Assembly (NCBI GenBank): GCA_029641185.1
Contig: JAPWGK010000002.1
Coordinates: forward strand, 930,001 to 994,000
Direction: 5' to 3'
From: Pseudofabraea citricarpa
Taxonomy: Eukaryota; Ascomycota; Leotiomycetes; Helotiales; Dermateaceae
DNA: 64,000 nt
The notes beneath the pieces are model-generated. The model was given only the letters and a program-made list of their open reading frames with translations, did not search any database and had not been told where the DNA came from. Position numbers and translations under genes: made by a program. This document shows positions 12,638-23,900 of this stretch, piece by piece (positions within the stretch are counted from its first letter, which is position 1; every line of letters starts with the position of its first letter).

Positions 12638-13200
12638 ATTAGATGGAATTATACTTATTAGAGTAGTATTAGAACTGGTTTATAAGGACTTGTACTTAGA
12701 TCACTGCCTGTTTGTCTTTGTACGCTAGTTAGAATTGTGGAATAGATACTTGGTTGACTTGGAATTTACTCTTCTGAGAGGTCTTGTAGGTCTGGTAGAT
12801 CTGATAGGTCTTGTAGGTCCGGGGGATCTTCCAGGTCTGACAGATCTCTTAGGTCTGGTAGATCTGGGAGATCTCGAGGATCCAGTTGGTAGAGGATTTC
12901 CTCTTTATGAAAATATCTAACAATTTCCCGTGCCTAAAATAAACAACTCTGTGACAGCAAACTGAAAAGCCGCTTGAGTAATCATATTGACACAGTAAAG
13001 TATGTAAATATGGATTATATCTTATTTTTTCCACGGCGTAGAAAGAAGGGAAACGCCCGTAGGCGGACGAGAAGACGCCCAATAAACTCCACAATGCTCA
13101 TTTCATACTCATGCCCCGTCCCAGAAACCCTCCAGACTCCAATAAATGCGATGTAGACCTGCTGCTACAGAGTACAAGAAAAAGAAGGCGGTTTTCTAGC
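12638..13200. other. convergent spacer between AFG1 and the TRAPPC2L-like gene
   Basis: Holds the 3' UTRs of two convergent genes and the 9-bp minisatellite listed separately. The rest is AT-rich with no supportable gene. Confidence 0.5.
12772..12888 (+). repeat. 9-bp imperfect minisatellite (unit about RTCTKGTAG)
   Basis: From 12781, nine-base units follow each other without gaps: GTCTTGTAG, GTCTGGTAG, ATCTGATAG, GTCTTGTAG and so on, eleven or twelve in total. They alternate between GTCT and ATCT starts and degenerate towards both ends. The array is open in one frame and would encode a Leu/Val/Asp/Gly-rich peptide, but that frame has no homology and lies between two convergent genes, so I call it non-coding satellite DNA. 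Confidence 0.85.
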
Positions 13201-13977
13201 TTACAACGTGCCCACACCCGGCATCCAATTCTCTCCTATCCGTCGAATGTCTTCCACAAACTTGCGACTCGAGATCTTCTTGCCTCCCTTGCCCGAAGGC
13301 GGCGAGTGCTCGTCGGGGTCAAAGAAGGGGTTCTGGAGGAGTTTGATATACGCCTGCTGCATGCCCTTAAAGACCTAATTTGCTCTCGTTAGCCAAACTC
13401 TTGCTTCCTCACAACCCAATCCAATCCCAAATGAAGAGAGAAAGAAAAGAGTCAAAAGTAAAATAGACACAAACGTACAATCTTCATCTCACCCTCTCTC
13501 AGCCCCAGCGCCAGGCCCGGGTTCTTACTCACCACCTCCTCGCCGACCACACGGCCGCGCATGTCGACCACGGCGACGAACTTGACGCCCGTGTTGGTCT
13601 CGAAGCCGTACGCGGCCAGCCGCTCGTCGATGGCGTGCAGCAGGCCATAGTCGCCCGACAGGTTGGGCGTGATGGAAGGGTTCTTGGTGCGCGACTCGAA
13701 GATGTCGAGCGTGCTGGAGAGCAGGAGCGAGAATTGCAGCGGCGTGAGGATCGGCGTGCCGCTGGTGTTCTTGCTCGTCGCCGACGACGACGAGGGGAAG
13801 GTCGAGATGTGCAGTGGGTTGTTCTGTGTGCTTGCTTAGTCTGGCTTTGCGTATTGGGGGTTCGGCGTGTGGTGGGTTGTGCTGGGCTGCATGCATGCTT
13901 GGGAAGGGTTTAGAATGAAGACGTACGTTTTTGCCTATCACGCCTAGGCAGGCTATGGACGGGATTGCTGCGCTCAT
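13201..13977 (-). CDS. TRAPPC2L: TRAPP-associated sedlin-like protein (TRAPPC2L/Tca17)
   Basis: Three exons on the minus strand (13927-13977, 13479-13823, 13201-13374) join to 189 residues. The start MSAAIPSIACLGVIGKN followed by NNPLHI is the characteristic first beta-strand of the sedlin/longin-fold TRAPPC2L group. The middle contains a long helix and the strands KFVAVVDMRGR and VFKGMQQAYIKLLQNPFF. The C-terminus carries a Gly/Lys-rich insertion (SGKGGKKISSRKFVEDIRRI) before the last helix. Family proteins belong to the TRAPP tethering complexes in ER-Golgi and Golgi trafficking; yeast Tca17 promotes TRAPPII assembly. The first two introns are GTACGT-type and confirmed by uninterrupted homology. 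A long open frame crossing intron 1 (13525-13977) is intron read-through. Confidence 0.82.
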
Positions 13978-14434
13978 GATGGTTTTTCTGTGATCTGGTT
14001 CGGAGTAAATGCGTGGTTTTGTCTCTGGAGCTGTCGAGTTGACTTCGTTCCGAGCTCTACGAGGCTGTGGTTTTTCTTGAGCTTTCCCGAGCCTTGTCTG
14101 CGTTTCTACAGCTCAACACATCTGATGCTTTTATTTCTAATTAGAAACAGCACCAAGATTAGCATACCATCAGTCACAATAGTTAAATTCAACTAGACAT
14201 TAAACCTTTTAAAACTAATGCTTGATTCTTGCTATATACCAGCATTCGATCGTAGCCTCGCCCTTCCATTATCTTACAGCCCCTGCATAGTTCCCATCCA
14301 CCGCGAGTACCAATTGTTTTCTAAGTTCTGATATATAACTCTTCATCAGTAGCCTTTAGAATCTGGAGACCCAACTTCCCTCGGCGGGTACTTTCTGGAG
14401 GCTCGTGTCTTGATAACCGTCATGGAATCAGCTT
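13978..14434. other. spacer between TRAPPC2L-like gene and MCT1
   Basis: 5' region of the TRAPPC2L-like gene and 3' region of MCT1, both transcribed leftward. Part of it is AT-rich (about 14110-14260). No gene seen. Confidence 0.5.
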
Positions 14435-15750
14435 TCAACCCGCGTCCTCGAACGACTCAGTCTCGTCGAGAGCTTTGAGAACCTCTTCGACCTCCTTAGG
14501 GTCACTAATTCCCCAGACTCCACCACCCTTCACAATATCTGTACCTCTCATACCAACTTCTTTCCCAACGAGATTTCTTCCCACTTTTCCTGGCCCGATC
14601 CCAATCCAACGACGGACCTTCTCTTCCTGATCCAAATATTTTATACTGTCCCACCATCTGACTGTTTCAACACACTGCCGCGCAAGTTGGTCCTTCAATT
14701 CCTCCTTATTCTGAAAGGGTTGCCCGCTGACATTACTTATACATTCCATTATACCCGGGAACTGGACCAAATCTTGGTCACCTTTACCTGGGACGCTACT
14801 TTTTCCTTCCAAAAGCTTCCGCATCGCTGTAGCTGCAGGCCTCATCAAAGGACTGTGGAAAGGACTGTCACTTTTGAGCCTGACCGCTCTTGCATCATGG
14901 CCTCCGAACTGTCTAACATGTGTAAGCAGAAGTTTGATCCTTTCAATATTCCCACTTAAAACAATCTGGTTTTTGCTGTTAATGTTTGCGATCAAGACCT
15001 GCTGGATCGGCGGTACTTCTGCACTTTCGGATTTTGAGCCAGCACTGTGATGACCGAGGAACTCGTGTATCGCCTCGATGAGTGGTAGCAGATGGCCCGG
15101 CTCAGTGACGAGAGCTACCATGCCATATTCTCCTCCATGTTCAGCCATCGCTCTTCTTGAACATTCGGCCATGACTTGTGCTCTTTTCTGTACCAGGTAT
15201 AGACTATCCTCGAAGGTAAGACAGCCAGCAGCTACTAGCGCAGCGAATTCGCCCAGAGAATGACCCAGTGTTACATCGATGCGCTTGGCAGGCTCGAACC
15301 CGAATTCGCGCTCTAGTATTCGAAGTATTAAAATCGAGGATGCCATAATCGCTGGCTGGGCATTTTCGGTGGCTGTGAGAAGGTTGTTCGGCCCCTCAGC
15401 GATAATTGTAGAGAGTTTGTAACCCAATAAGTCATCAATCTCTTCAACAAGGGGCTTCGCAGTCTTGGGGAAGGCCTCGATCCACGGTGTGAGCATTCCG
15501 ACTTTCTGCACCCCTTGCCCTATGACTTAGTTAGTCGCGAGTTGCATTGAGGCTTTTATCTCACGAGCATACCAGGAAAGAACATCGCTGTTCGTAATCG
15601 CGACTTCGAAGAAACATGTCGAGAATTATATCTTATGCTGCGGTAAATTGGTCGTACACCACATCGGATTGCATGACTACAGCTCCCCTCATGGAGCATC
15701 CGCCTGCCCGTGCAAGCCGGATTTTGTAAGCCATTCGCAATGCGCTTCAT
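14435..15750 (-). CDS. MCT1: mitochondrial malonyl-CoA:ACP transacylase
   Basis: Two exons (15573-15750, 14435-15519) encode 420 residues. The junction restores the FFPGQGVQKVGM motif that opens the FabD acyl-transferase fold. The nucleophile serine sits in GHSLGEF (about Ser147), with the downstream PFHSPLM histidine of the catalytic dyad. The N-terminal ~55 residues are Arg/Ser-rich with few acids, consistent with a mitochondrial presequence. The first in-frame ATG is at 15750; the frame is open further upstream but without another ATG until a TTG at 15876. MCT1 loads malonyl units onto mitochondrial ACP for type II fatty acid synthesis, which supplies octanoate for lipoate. Nothing nearby suggests that it serves a polyketide cluster. 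Confidence 0.88.
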
Positions 15751-16126
15751 GGTGTTGTCGCCAGAAAGATTCCAGGTCAAGCTGAACGGCTTCCAAAGGG
15801 TTGGAAAAGCCCAGAAATGTACAAAGATGAGTTGAATAAGAGGTCGTAGGAAGGATGACTCGAGAGAAACTCGCAAGGCTATCGCGTTGCATCGGACGAT
15901 CTTTGCCGAGGAGCGAAACTAGCGGGGCAATCTGGGGAAGTGGGTGATGGATGAAGGGCTCGGCTTCTGATCGACTTCCTCGGGTCCTTTATTCTCAATC
16001 TCTAGAATCACATCACAGGACACGAGAGAGCAAATATGAGTCTTGGAGAGTTATGAATCAATTCATTTCGATACCCAGCCCGTGGCTCGAAGACCATGCT
16101 AAACGCCCCAAATTCAAGACCTAATC
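15751..16126. other. spacer between MCT1 and the DLH-like gene
   Basis: MCT1 promoter and 5' UTR together with the DLH-like gene's 3' UTR. No further feature can be supported. Confidence 0.5.
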
Positions 16127-17389
16127 TCAATGTGCTTTCAACCAGCCCAGCATTTGATCAAATGCCTGTCCTTGAGCCACCTTGATCGATGCATCTTCAT
16201 ATTCGCCAACAACACCAAATCCTAGGCCAAGTCAGCACCGCCCCAACAACCCAAGAGAAGCTACTTACCATGTGGGACATTGGAATAAACCTTGAACTCA
16301 TTCTCAATGTTGTTCTCCTGGAGATATTGCTCACCGTGTTTGCGGACGCCGTCGGGAAATAGTTGGTCATTCTCTACGCAAATAAAAGCCAACGGTGACT
16401 TAGTTCCTTGGAAGTCATCTTTAGCCACCAGTGTTGCATGAGCAATCGCACCAGCCTTGATGTATGGTCCTTTCTTTATCGCGCCGGCTTCTTCGTCTGC
16501 TACTGGTTGCTGACCCCACAAGACGGTGTCCTGCTTTTCGCCTGCTAGTAGAAGGATCATTCTTCCTCCAAAGCAATAACCAGCTAAAATCGAGAATAAT
16601 CAGTAGGTAGTTATAACAGGCCAGTATTTAGGAGACTGGACCCACCTCCATAAATTCCACCGCCGCTGGCGACTGCATCTGCGAACTCGTCTTTGGCCGC
16701 GTCTATGACTTTGTGGATAATAGGGAGAACCTTCTCTGGTGTCTGCCTTGCCAACCACATATCAATTAAGAAACTTTTGGACGTCTCTGCAAATTTCATC
16801 TTGATCTGATCAAGTAGCGAAACATCCTTCTCTTCGACATATGTTGGCGTTCCTGGTAGGGGATCATTTGAGAACATGTCTGGCATAACGACTAGAAATC
16901 CTTCGCTAGCATATTTGTCGGCTTGAATCTGGTTATTTTCGGAGTGAAGGCCAGTAGCACCTGTAAGGAAGAGGAGGAATTTTGATGGAGAATGAGGATA
17001 GTCAGCCGGTTTAGATATGTACACCTAAGTGCGTGTAAGTACTATCTTCCAAGGTAAACAGCTAAGGTACTTACATCAACACCACCCATTTGGCTCATCT
17101 CTCCACTAGGACCTACCCCAAAAGCTGATTCAAGTCAGCACAGAGCTGTAGACATGATGGAAATACTGACGAGTTCGCCTATCAGTCACACAATGCTCCT
17201 GTATATTGTCAGCCAGAATGTGCTTTGATTTAGGCCGCCACGTACTCCAAGGGCTGGGCCAGTTTGCGCTGGTGTATCTCCTGGAAACACGCTTGCTTCT
17301 GCCTTGGGCTCCTCTTTTGCCTGATCCTTTGCCTCGACCTCCACAGCATCGTTCTCCGGGGCCTTGGTTGCAACTTCTGGTTCAGCCAT
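16127..17389 (-). CDS. dienelactone hydrolase family protein (AIM2-like)
   Basis: Six exons (17246-17389, 17171-17198, 17075-17112, 16646-17024, 16269-16583, 16127-16221) join in frame to 332 residues; two are micro-exons of 28 and 38 nt. The alpha/beta-hydrolase core has the DLH nucleophile elbow GYCFGG with Cys at about residue 200, created across an intron junction. Late in the chain are VENDQLFPD (candidate Asp) and NVPHGFGV (candidate His), completing a Cys-Asp-His triad. The N-terminal 45 residues are an acidic, Glu/Lys/Ala-rich tail. It resembles the cytosolic DLH proteins common in fungi (yeast AIM2), whose natural substrate is mostly unknown. There is no catechol or aromatic-degradation cluster here, so a true dienelactone substrate is not implied. 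It is divergent from RPA1 across 313 bp. Confidence 0.87.
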
Positions 17390-17702
17390 CGTGTCTAATA
17401 TGTTATGTGAGGTTGTAGGTAATGTGGCGTTCGTCTTATACGACCTGATGCCTTGAAGGTTTGGAGGGGTAGCAATGTTGTAGCTGAGACAGGGCGTGGA
17501 TGGAGCTTAGTTCTGGGATCTTTTGCAGTGGTATTGTCTTAGAGCACGTAGTTATGTGATAATCGCACTCTCGTGGGGCTTAGCGAAAACCACTTTATCT
17601 CCAGTCGCATCTCACGACGCGACGCGTTTTCCAGATCAACACCAAGATTCCTTGCACAAAGCACCATCCCTCTTACTCTGCCAACCCACTCAGAGTGCCA
17701 TT
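17390..17702. promoter_or_regulatory. divergent promoter of the DLH-like gene and RPA1
   Basis: A 313-bp region between two divergently transcribed start codons, so both core promoters must lie here. It includes an MluI cell-cycle box, listed separately. No clear TATA element was found. Confidence 0.6.
17617..17627. promoter_or_regulatory. MCB (ACGCGT) site upstream of RPA1
   Basis: The word ACGCGT at 17622-17627, overlapped on its left by another ACGCG-like half (CGACGCGACGCGT overall), lies about 75 bp upstream of the RPA1 start codon. ACGCGT is the binding site of the MBF (Mbp1/Swi6) G1/S factor in ascomycetes, and DNA replication genes including yeast RFA genes are known MBF targets. Sequence and position are direct; regulation in this organism is inferred. 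Confidence 0.6.
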
Positions 17703-19731
17703 ATGGAACACGCACGCTCTCAAATTACCCAAGGTGCCTTGGAGTGAGTTACTCCCGACGTTGCCAGTATGCTCCGGCTAATTTTTGTAGTGCTATTTTC
17801 AACGATCCAGAGGGCCTTGAAAGACAATTCCCTGTGCCAATATGTCAGTGTGTACAAATCAAAGCACTAGGTTCAGGAGCAGAGAATGCACCAGAGAGGT
17901 ACAGAATCGTTCTGAGTGACATCAAAAACTTTGTCCAGAGCATGCTTGCCACTCGTAAGTATACCCTCATGCCTTGGGGCAAACAGATGCTGATGAACAT
18001 CCAGAGGCAAATCACGTTGTACACGAAGGAAAACTGAAGAAAGGCTCTTTTGTTCGCCTGAAGCAGTACCAAGCAAACGCTGTCAAGGGCAAGAGGTTTG
18101 TGGCAACGGCTGAATCCATAGTTACCCCGCTAATCATTCTTAGAATCTTGATCGTTCTAGCCCTTGAGGTTATCGAGGAGTTGGGCGAATTCGAAAAGAT
18201 TGGTGATCCAAAGGCTTTGGAAGTCAAAGACGAACAAGATATCAAGCCCGCAAACACAACCATTGCAGGAAATGGATTTTATGGAAACAAACCTCAACAA
18301 CCTCCTGCTCAAGATCGAGCGCTGCCATCTCGAACCGGACCCCCAAGCTCGTCAGCACACGGCACTATATACCCGATCGAAGGCTTGTCACCTTATGCAA
18401 ATAAGTGGACAATCAAGGCCAGAGTCACCAACAAATCAGATATCCGAACATGGCACAAACAGAACAGCGAAGGAAAACTGTTCAGCGTCAACCTTCTGGA
18501 CGAGTCGGGAGAAATAAAAGCTACTGGATTCAACGATCAATGTGATATGCTTTACGACGTTTTCCAGGAAGGCTCAGTCTATTACATCTCAAGTCCCTGC
18601 CGAGTGCAACTTGCAAAAAAACAGTTTTCCAACATTAACAATGATTACGAACTCACATTTGAGCGTGATACTCAGGTGGAGAAAGCCGAGGACCAAGAAA
18701 GTGTCCCACAAGTTCGGTACAACTTCAGTACTGTCGGTGATCTACAGTCCATTGACAAGGATTCAACCATTGACGTTATTGCTGTCCTGAAAGAGGTTGG
18801 TGAGATGTCACAAATCGTGTCCAAATCCACCCAAAAGCCTTACGAGAAACGTGAATTAACACTTGTTGATGACACTGGATATTCAGTGAGGTTGACAATT
18901 TGGGGAAAGACAGCGCAGAGTTTTGATGCCAATCCTGAGTCAATTGTTGCATTCAAGGGTGTAAAAGTCTCTGATTTTGGCGGACGAAGTTTGAGTCTAC
19001 TATCTTCGGGCTCTATGTCCATTGATCCTGACATCCAGGAAGCGCACAAACTTAAAGGCTGGTATGATTCTCAAGGCCGAACTGACACCTTCAACTCTCA
19101 CTCGAATATGGCAAGTGCTGGAGCTGCTGGTGGCAGACAAGACCAGAACAAGACAATTGTGCAAGTTCGGGATGAAAACCTTGGTATGTCTGAAACCACA
19201 GACTACTTCACTACAAAGGGTACCATCGTCTATATCAAACAAGACAATGTATCATACCCTGCTTGCTTGAAGCCAGATTGTAACAAGAAGGTCATTGACA
19301 ATGGAGACGGTACTTGGCGATGCGAGAAATGCGATATCAACCATCCCCGACCGGAAAATCGTTACATCATGTCTTTGAATGTCAACGACCACACTGGCCA
19401 GCTGTGGCTGAGTTGTTTTGATGACGTCGGCCGTATGATCATGGGAATGACAGCAGATCAATTGATGGAACTGAGAGAGAACGACCAAGCTGCAATGGAG
19501 CGAGCTTTCGAAGACGCCAATTGCAAGACTTTGATCTTCCGATGTCGTGCAAAGATGGATACCTATCAAGACCAGCAAAAGTAAGCACCATTGCGATGTC
19601 CCGTGTCAAGTGAAATACATACTAACCATTGCTTTAGGGTTCGTTATCAAGTCATGAACGCCACTCCAATCAACTACACCACCGAGGCAAACAAACTTGC
19701 AGAGATGATCAAGTCGTACAACTTAGGATAG
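17703..19731 (+). CDS. RFA1: replication protein A large subunit (RPA1/Rfa1)
   Basis: Four exons (17703-17743, 17791-17954, 18005-19580, 19638-19731) encode 624 residues. The N-terminal OB fold (MEHARSQITQGAL onward) is followed by a linker containing the motif SPYANKWTIKARV that opens DNA-binding domain A. The tandem OB folds DBD-A, -B and -C follow. DBD-C carries the four-cysteine zinc ribbon, with Cys at about 489, 494, 508 and 511. The C-terminal helix (ANKLAEMIKSYNLG) is the trimerisation region with Rfa2/Rfa3. RPA coats single-stranded DNA in replication, repair and recombination. Intron 3 has a textbook CTAAC branch site. An MCB box sits in the promoter. Confidence 0.95.
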
Positions 19732-20979
19732 TGTGTATGATTCTATTTTCTAACACAAACATATAAATTACTGTTTGTGTTTTAAGTCCTGGGGTAGTGG
19801 ATATTCTACAGCATCAAAGCATTCTGTACATGCATATTTTCCCCTGAAAAGATATCAAAGTTGAAGAGAGAAGGGTGTTGGAAGCAGTTGGTTTGAATGC
19901 AGTATGATTGATGACAGCTCGAGTTCAAGGAGGTGTGGGCTGAGGAGAGTAGGCACGGTATCGGTTCGGCGTTAATTTTCTATCAGACTTGTTGAATGGC
20001 AAATGAACAAAACTACGGGGAAATAAACATAGGACACCTTGTTCTTTCTGTGATTACCATCCCGATCCCATGTTCAATTTCAATGACTAGCCTAGGCATT
20101 GCACGCTACATTTGTTTGGCATAGTTATAGATCCACACACACATTGGTATCAAGAGCTCACGTTAGTTGAGTAGATGAGAGAGAGCACCGGTTTAGATGT
20201 GTAAGAGGTCCAAAAGAACGAACGGCTTGAATTTTTTTTAAACATTTTGAACTCTTCTCATACTCAATTTTTTCTCCATTTCCCATAGTTGAAAAAGTTC
20301 CCAAGTTACATACAACACGAATATAGCCAAGGAGAGGTGCTTAAAGCTAGGTAGGCAGCGAGTGGGTGACGCTACGCAATGTATAGTCAGGTGGTAGTGA
20401 AAGAGTACAAGAATGAAGAAAGAATTAATGGTATATGCAAGAAACGAAGGCATACATGCATAAGCATAAGAAAAGAAAAGAAGAAAACATGATGGCATTG
20501 CATCGCAGGGGCGAAGGTTGAGAAAAAGCAAGTTGAGGTAATAAGTAATAAGTAATAGACCTTGCCCTGGAGGAATAAACAAAACGAAGAGAATAATAAC
20601 TGAGTTGTACAAGAGCGAGCGACGAGCAAAAAGATATGTCAAAATAAATAAAAACATGACTTGTCAAATTACGCCAGAAGATATATCCCCCATCCCCGTG
20701 ATTCCCATAAATCAATCAGTCAATCAAGTCAGTCAGTTAAAAAAAGATCCGTAAAGAGAAGTGAAAAAAAAACCGGCGCAAGCCCGGATTCTTTTCGTAG
20801 TGTCAAAACGCCTTTCTTTCTCCGGTGCCTGTCTTCTCGATTCCCTCCCGCTCCGTCCGGTCCGGCTCGAAAAGAACATCGAAAAATAATCCGTCCGTAT
20901 TTGTCGCCAAGAGCTCCCTAATCCCAAAGTAAAAATATATAAAAAAGAAGGTAGAAAACGGCGTCTAGCTCGGATTCAC
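19732..20979. other. convergent spacer between RPA1 and the ApsA-like gene
   Basis: About 1.25 kb containing both 3' UTRs. Purine-rich on the plus strand (about 20260-20770), without a credible open frame or structured RNA that I can support. Confidence 0.5.
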
Positions 20980-23900
20980 TTAAAAGCCTCGAAATGGATC
21001 GTCCCTCGATCCATAAGAAGCGCTGTTGTCAGGGAAGTATTCCTCTTCGCCTGCCGTCTTGCTACCACTGTACCAATCATCGCTAGTTCTCCCCTTGGAA
21101 GAGTAGTAGCTGTCACGGTTTCGACTTCTCCTCCTCCTCTCACGACTTTTTCGTCTACGTACTGCTGTTGCGTTCATCTCATCTTGTTCATCTGGAAAAT
21201 CATCGAATCGAGTCATTGCCATTGGACTGATGAAAGCCTCCATGCGAACAGTCCCAACTGCATCAAAAAAGTTGTTTACCACAGCCCCTGGTCTTCCCGA
21301 GGCATCTGATGTACGAATGGATGAACGACCACTGACACTCATCCCAGTATATCCTGAGGGTGCACCAGAGCTTCCAGCCTGAGATTGATAGATATCAGAT
21401 GACCCTGTAGTGCCAACACTTTGGCCAGCCGTACTCGATGAGGGAGCATGGCTAATCGTGGCAGGACCTGGACCTGAGAAGCCACGGAATGAAAGAGGAG
21501 GTGGAATTCGAGACCCAGTATTGCTACGCTTGCGGCCATGCACCGGACGGTCATATCCACGCTCCGTAAACCTTGGCACAGCTGGAGGCTCAGCACTCTC
21601 AGAAACGCGAGGCTTGCTCTCATCAAAGTATGACTCTTCTTCTTGGATGCTTTGATCTGTTGCGCCATATTGAGATGAGTGCACGCTGGTTGGTCCAGGA
21701 CGAGCTACAGCTGTCTTGCCTTTGGCAACACGGATTGAGTCACGAATGCCATTCTTGCGTAGACGAGCTGGTTGTTGTACCTCAAAATTTGGGACTTGCG
21801 GAAGTGGTGGTGGTGGAGCAGCAATTATGTCTGGTACTGCTTGGGATGAATGCGCCAGGAAAGACAGAGCTGTGAGCCAGACATAATGTCTCTCAGATGT
21901 TATCGCGGTAAATTTCAGTGCTCGAGCTGGAGTTAAGATAAGAATAGAACGGTTGAAGAGCGGCTGAGTTCCCTTTGGTGCTACATTATCATCCTTCACG
22001 TCTAAAACGGATTGTATCGTCACTGAAATTGTCAGCTTGTTCTTCCGTAAAAGGAATGAGGAACTTACACTTTCGCCCTGTCTTGCCAAGCAGAGCTGAC
22101 CCAGATGTTGGTTGTTTGCTACTCCACATCACAGCCCTCTCATAAGGTGCAAGCCATACCCAACGTTTGTGACGAACACCATTGGCGTTCTCGTCAGCAG
22201 TGGGTTCTGGGACGCCGAAAGACTTGCGTCTTCGGACATACTTGAACATCCACTCTCCAATCATGGTCTGTGCAATTGCGTCTACGACGCTAGTAGCACC
22301 ATTAGTAGCAATAGATGCAGTTCCAGTATTAATTGTGTTTGTTGTATTCATAGTGTTTATTGTGTTTGCAGTATTTGTAGATGGCTGGTGTCTGTGAGAT
22401 CTATACCTGCTGCTTGAGCTTGTATCTTGCATGTATCGAGGAGTGGTCACATCATTATGTGGCATTGGTGGTAATTTAGGGCTCTCGGGCGCTTCTGTTG
22501 ATGCTGACATTGGTGGTGGTGAGCGGCTGCCATGTCGTCTGTACTTTGAACCGCCTCTTGGGAGAGCTGCGGCCGATCTAACTCTCCTGACGTTGCTACT
22601 AGATCGGTAATGATGGCCGCGACCACGAGCCCAAGGATCACCACTCCTTGGCGTTGGACTTCTGTTACCATCGCTGGGTGCGCTGATACTGAAAGGAGGT
22701 TTGCGGGAGCTAGCTCTGGTTGGAATTGGAAAAGGTGGTTCAGTTGAGTTTGTATCGGGAAGGCTGGGGCTTTGGCGTCCTTGATGAGCAGCTACGCCAC
22801 TTTGTATGAGTGCAGCACGACGCATTGTGCCTTGCTTGTTTGTCGTGACTAGAGTCAAGGGCTTATCAAGCTGGCGAACTGACTTCATAGATGCCCGTTG
22901 AGGTACAGCCTTGACTTCGGGGAAGGTATAGTTTGCTTGGGAATCATGGGTGATCATCTGTCTCAAAGAAGTCTTTCCACCGTGTTGTGGTTGGGAAACT
23001 TCATCAAGCTCTATGCCTTCTGGAACTGAGGTGGGAGGTGGCGATGAGATGCGTTGTCTAACTCTGATGGTCTCAGTCTTCGGTTTTGGGGCCGACAAGG
23101 CAGTACGATAATCGTTGTCACTCATATCCGCGTCCCCAAACTCGTCTGCCTCATCTGAGCTCACGTTGTCGAAGCCTGCAAACAGGCTGCTAATTCGATG
23201 AGGTCTGCGTATTGTAGACTTGCCCGTAGCTAATGGTCCGTCATCGTTGTTACCGGGGTAGGCATCCCTGGTTGAGATTGGCTCTGGAGGAGACGAAGGA
23301 ACTTCATCTATGATGCTCTGTTGGCTTCGCATGCGACGAAGAGGATTTCGTGGTGGAAGGTTTCCTGGGACGGGAGAGAAACGTTTGTTTTCCTCCACAG
23401 GTTCTGGAGATGGGGGTTTGGATGATATCGCTGAGGGGTGGAGATGTGGCGGTAGTAAGTTGATTCGCTGGTCCACCCTAATTTCCTCCGTTTGTACAGC
23501 CATCGACCTTGTTGGGACGGATACCAGCATTGACACCTGGCAAGCTGCATCTTTGGAATGCTGAGGAAGTAGAGCTACATGATCGTTATGGGGAGTTGCA
23601 GGACGAGATCTGGGTGGGTGTAATTGAATGGATGGAATTGGTACGGGTGCTGAAGGTGCAGCACGAGCTGGAGATTTAAGTTCAGGGGTGTCTGTTTGGG
23701 TGTAACTCGAAGTCATTTCTCGCACGTATGTCTTTTCATTGACTGGTGGTGGTGGAGGAGCTCTGGTAGGCGATATAGGAGTCCTTGGAGGGCTGAGTGG
23801 ATCTTCCAAAGTCTGGGACGCTGCATCAATAATCAAAGGAGGGTTTGCGTGAACGCGTTTGCGTCGTTGATTAGCCTCCACTTCTAGCTCTCGATGTTGG

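Noticed and set aside
12735..12920. Short open frame across the minisatellite encoding a Leu/Val/Gly/Asp-rich peptide
   Set aside because: It stays open only because a 9-bp repeat has no stops; it lies between two convergent gene ends.
14435..17389. Acyl-transferase next to a hydrolase as a possible biosynthetic cluster
   Set aside because: The transacylase is the mitochondrial FabD type with a presequence, the hydrolase is the common AIM2-like form, and no synthase, tailoring enzyme or regulator is adjacent.
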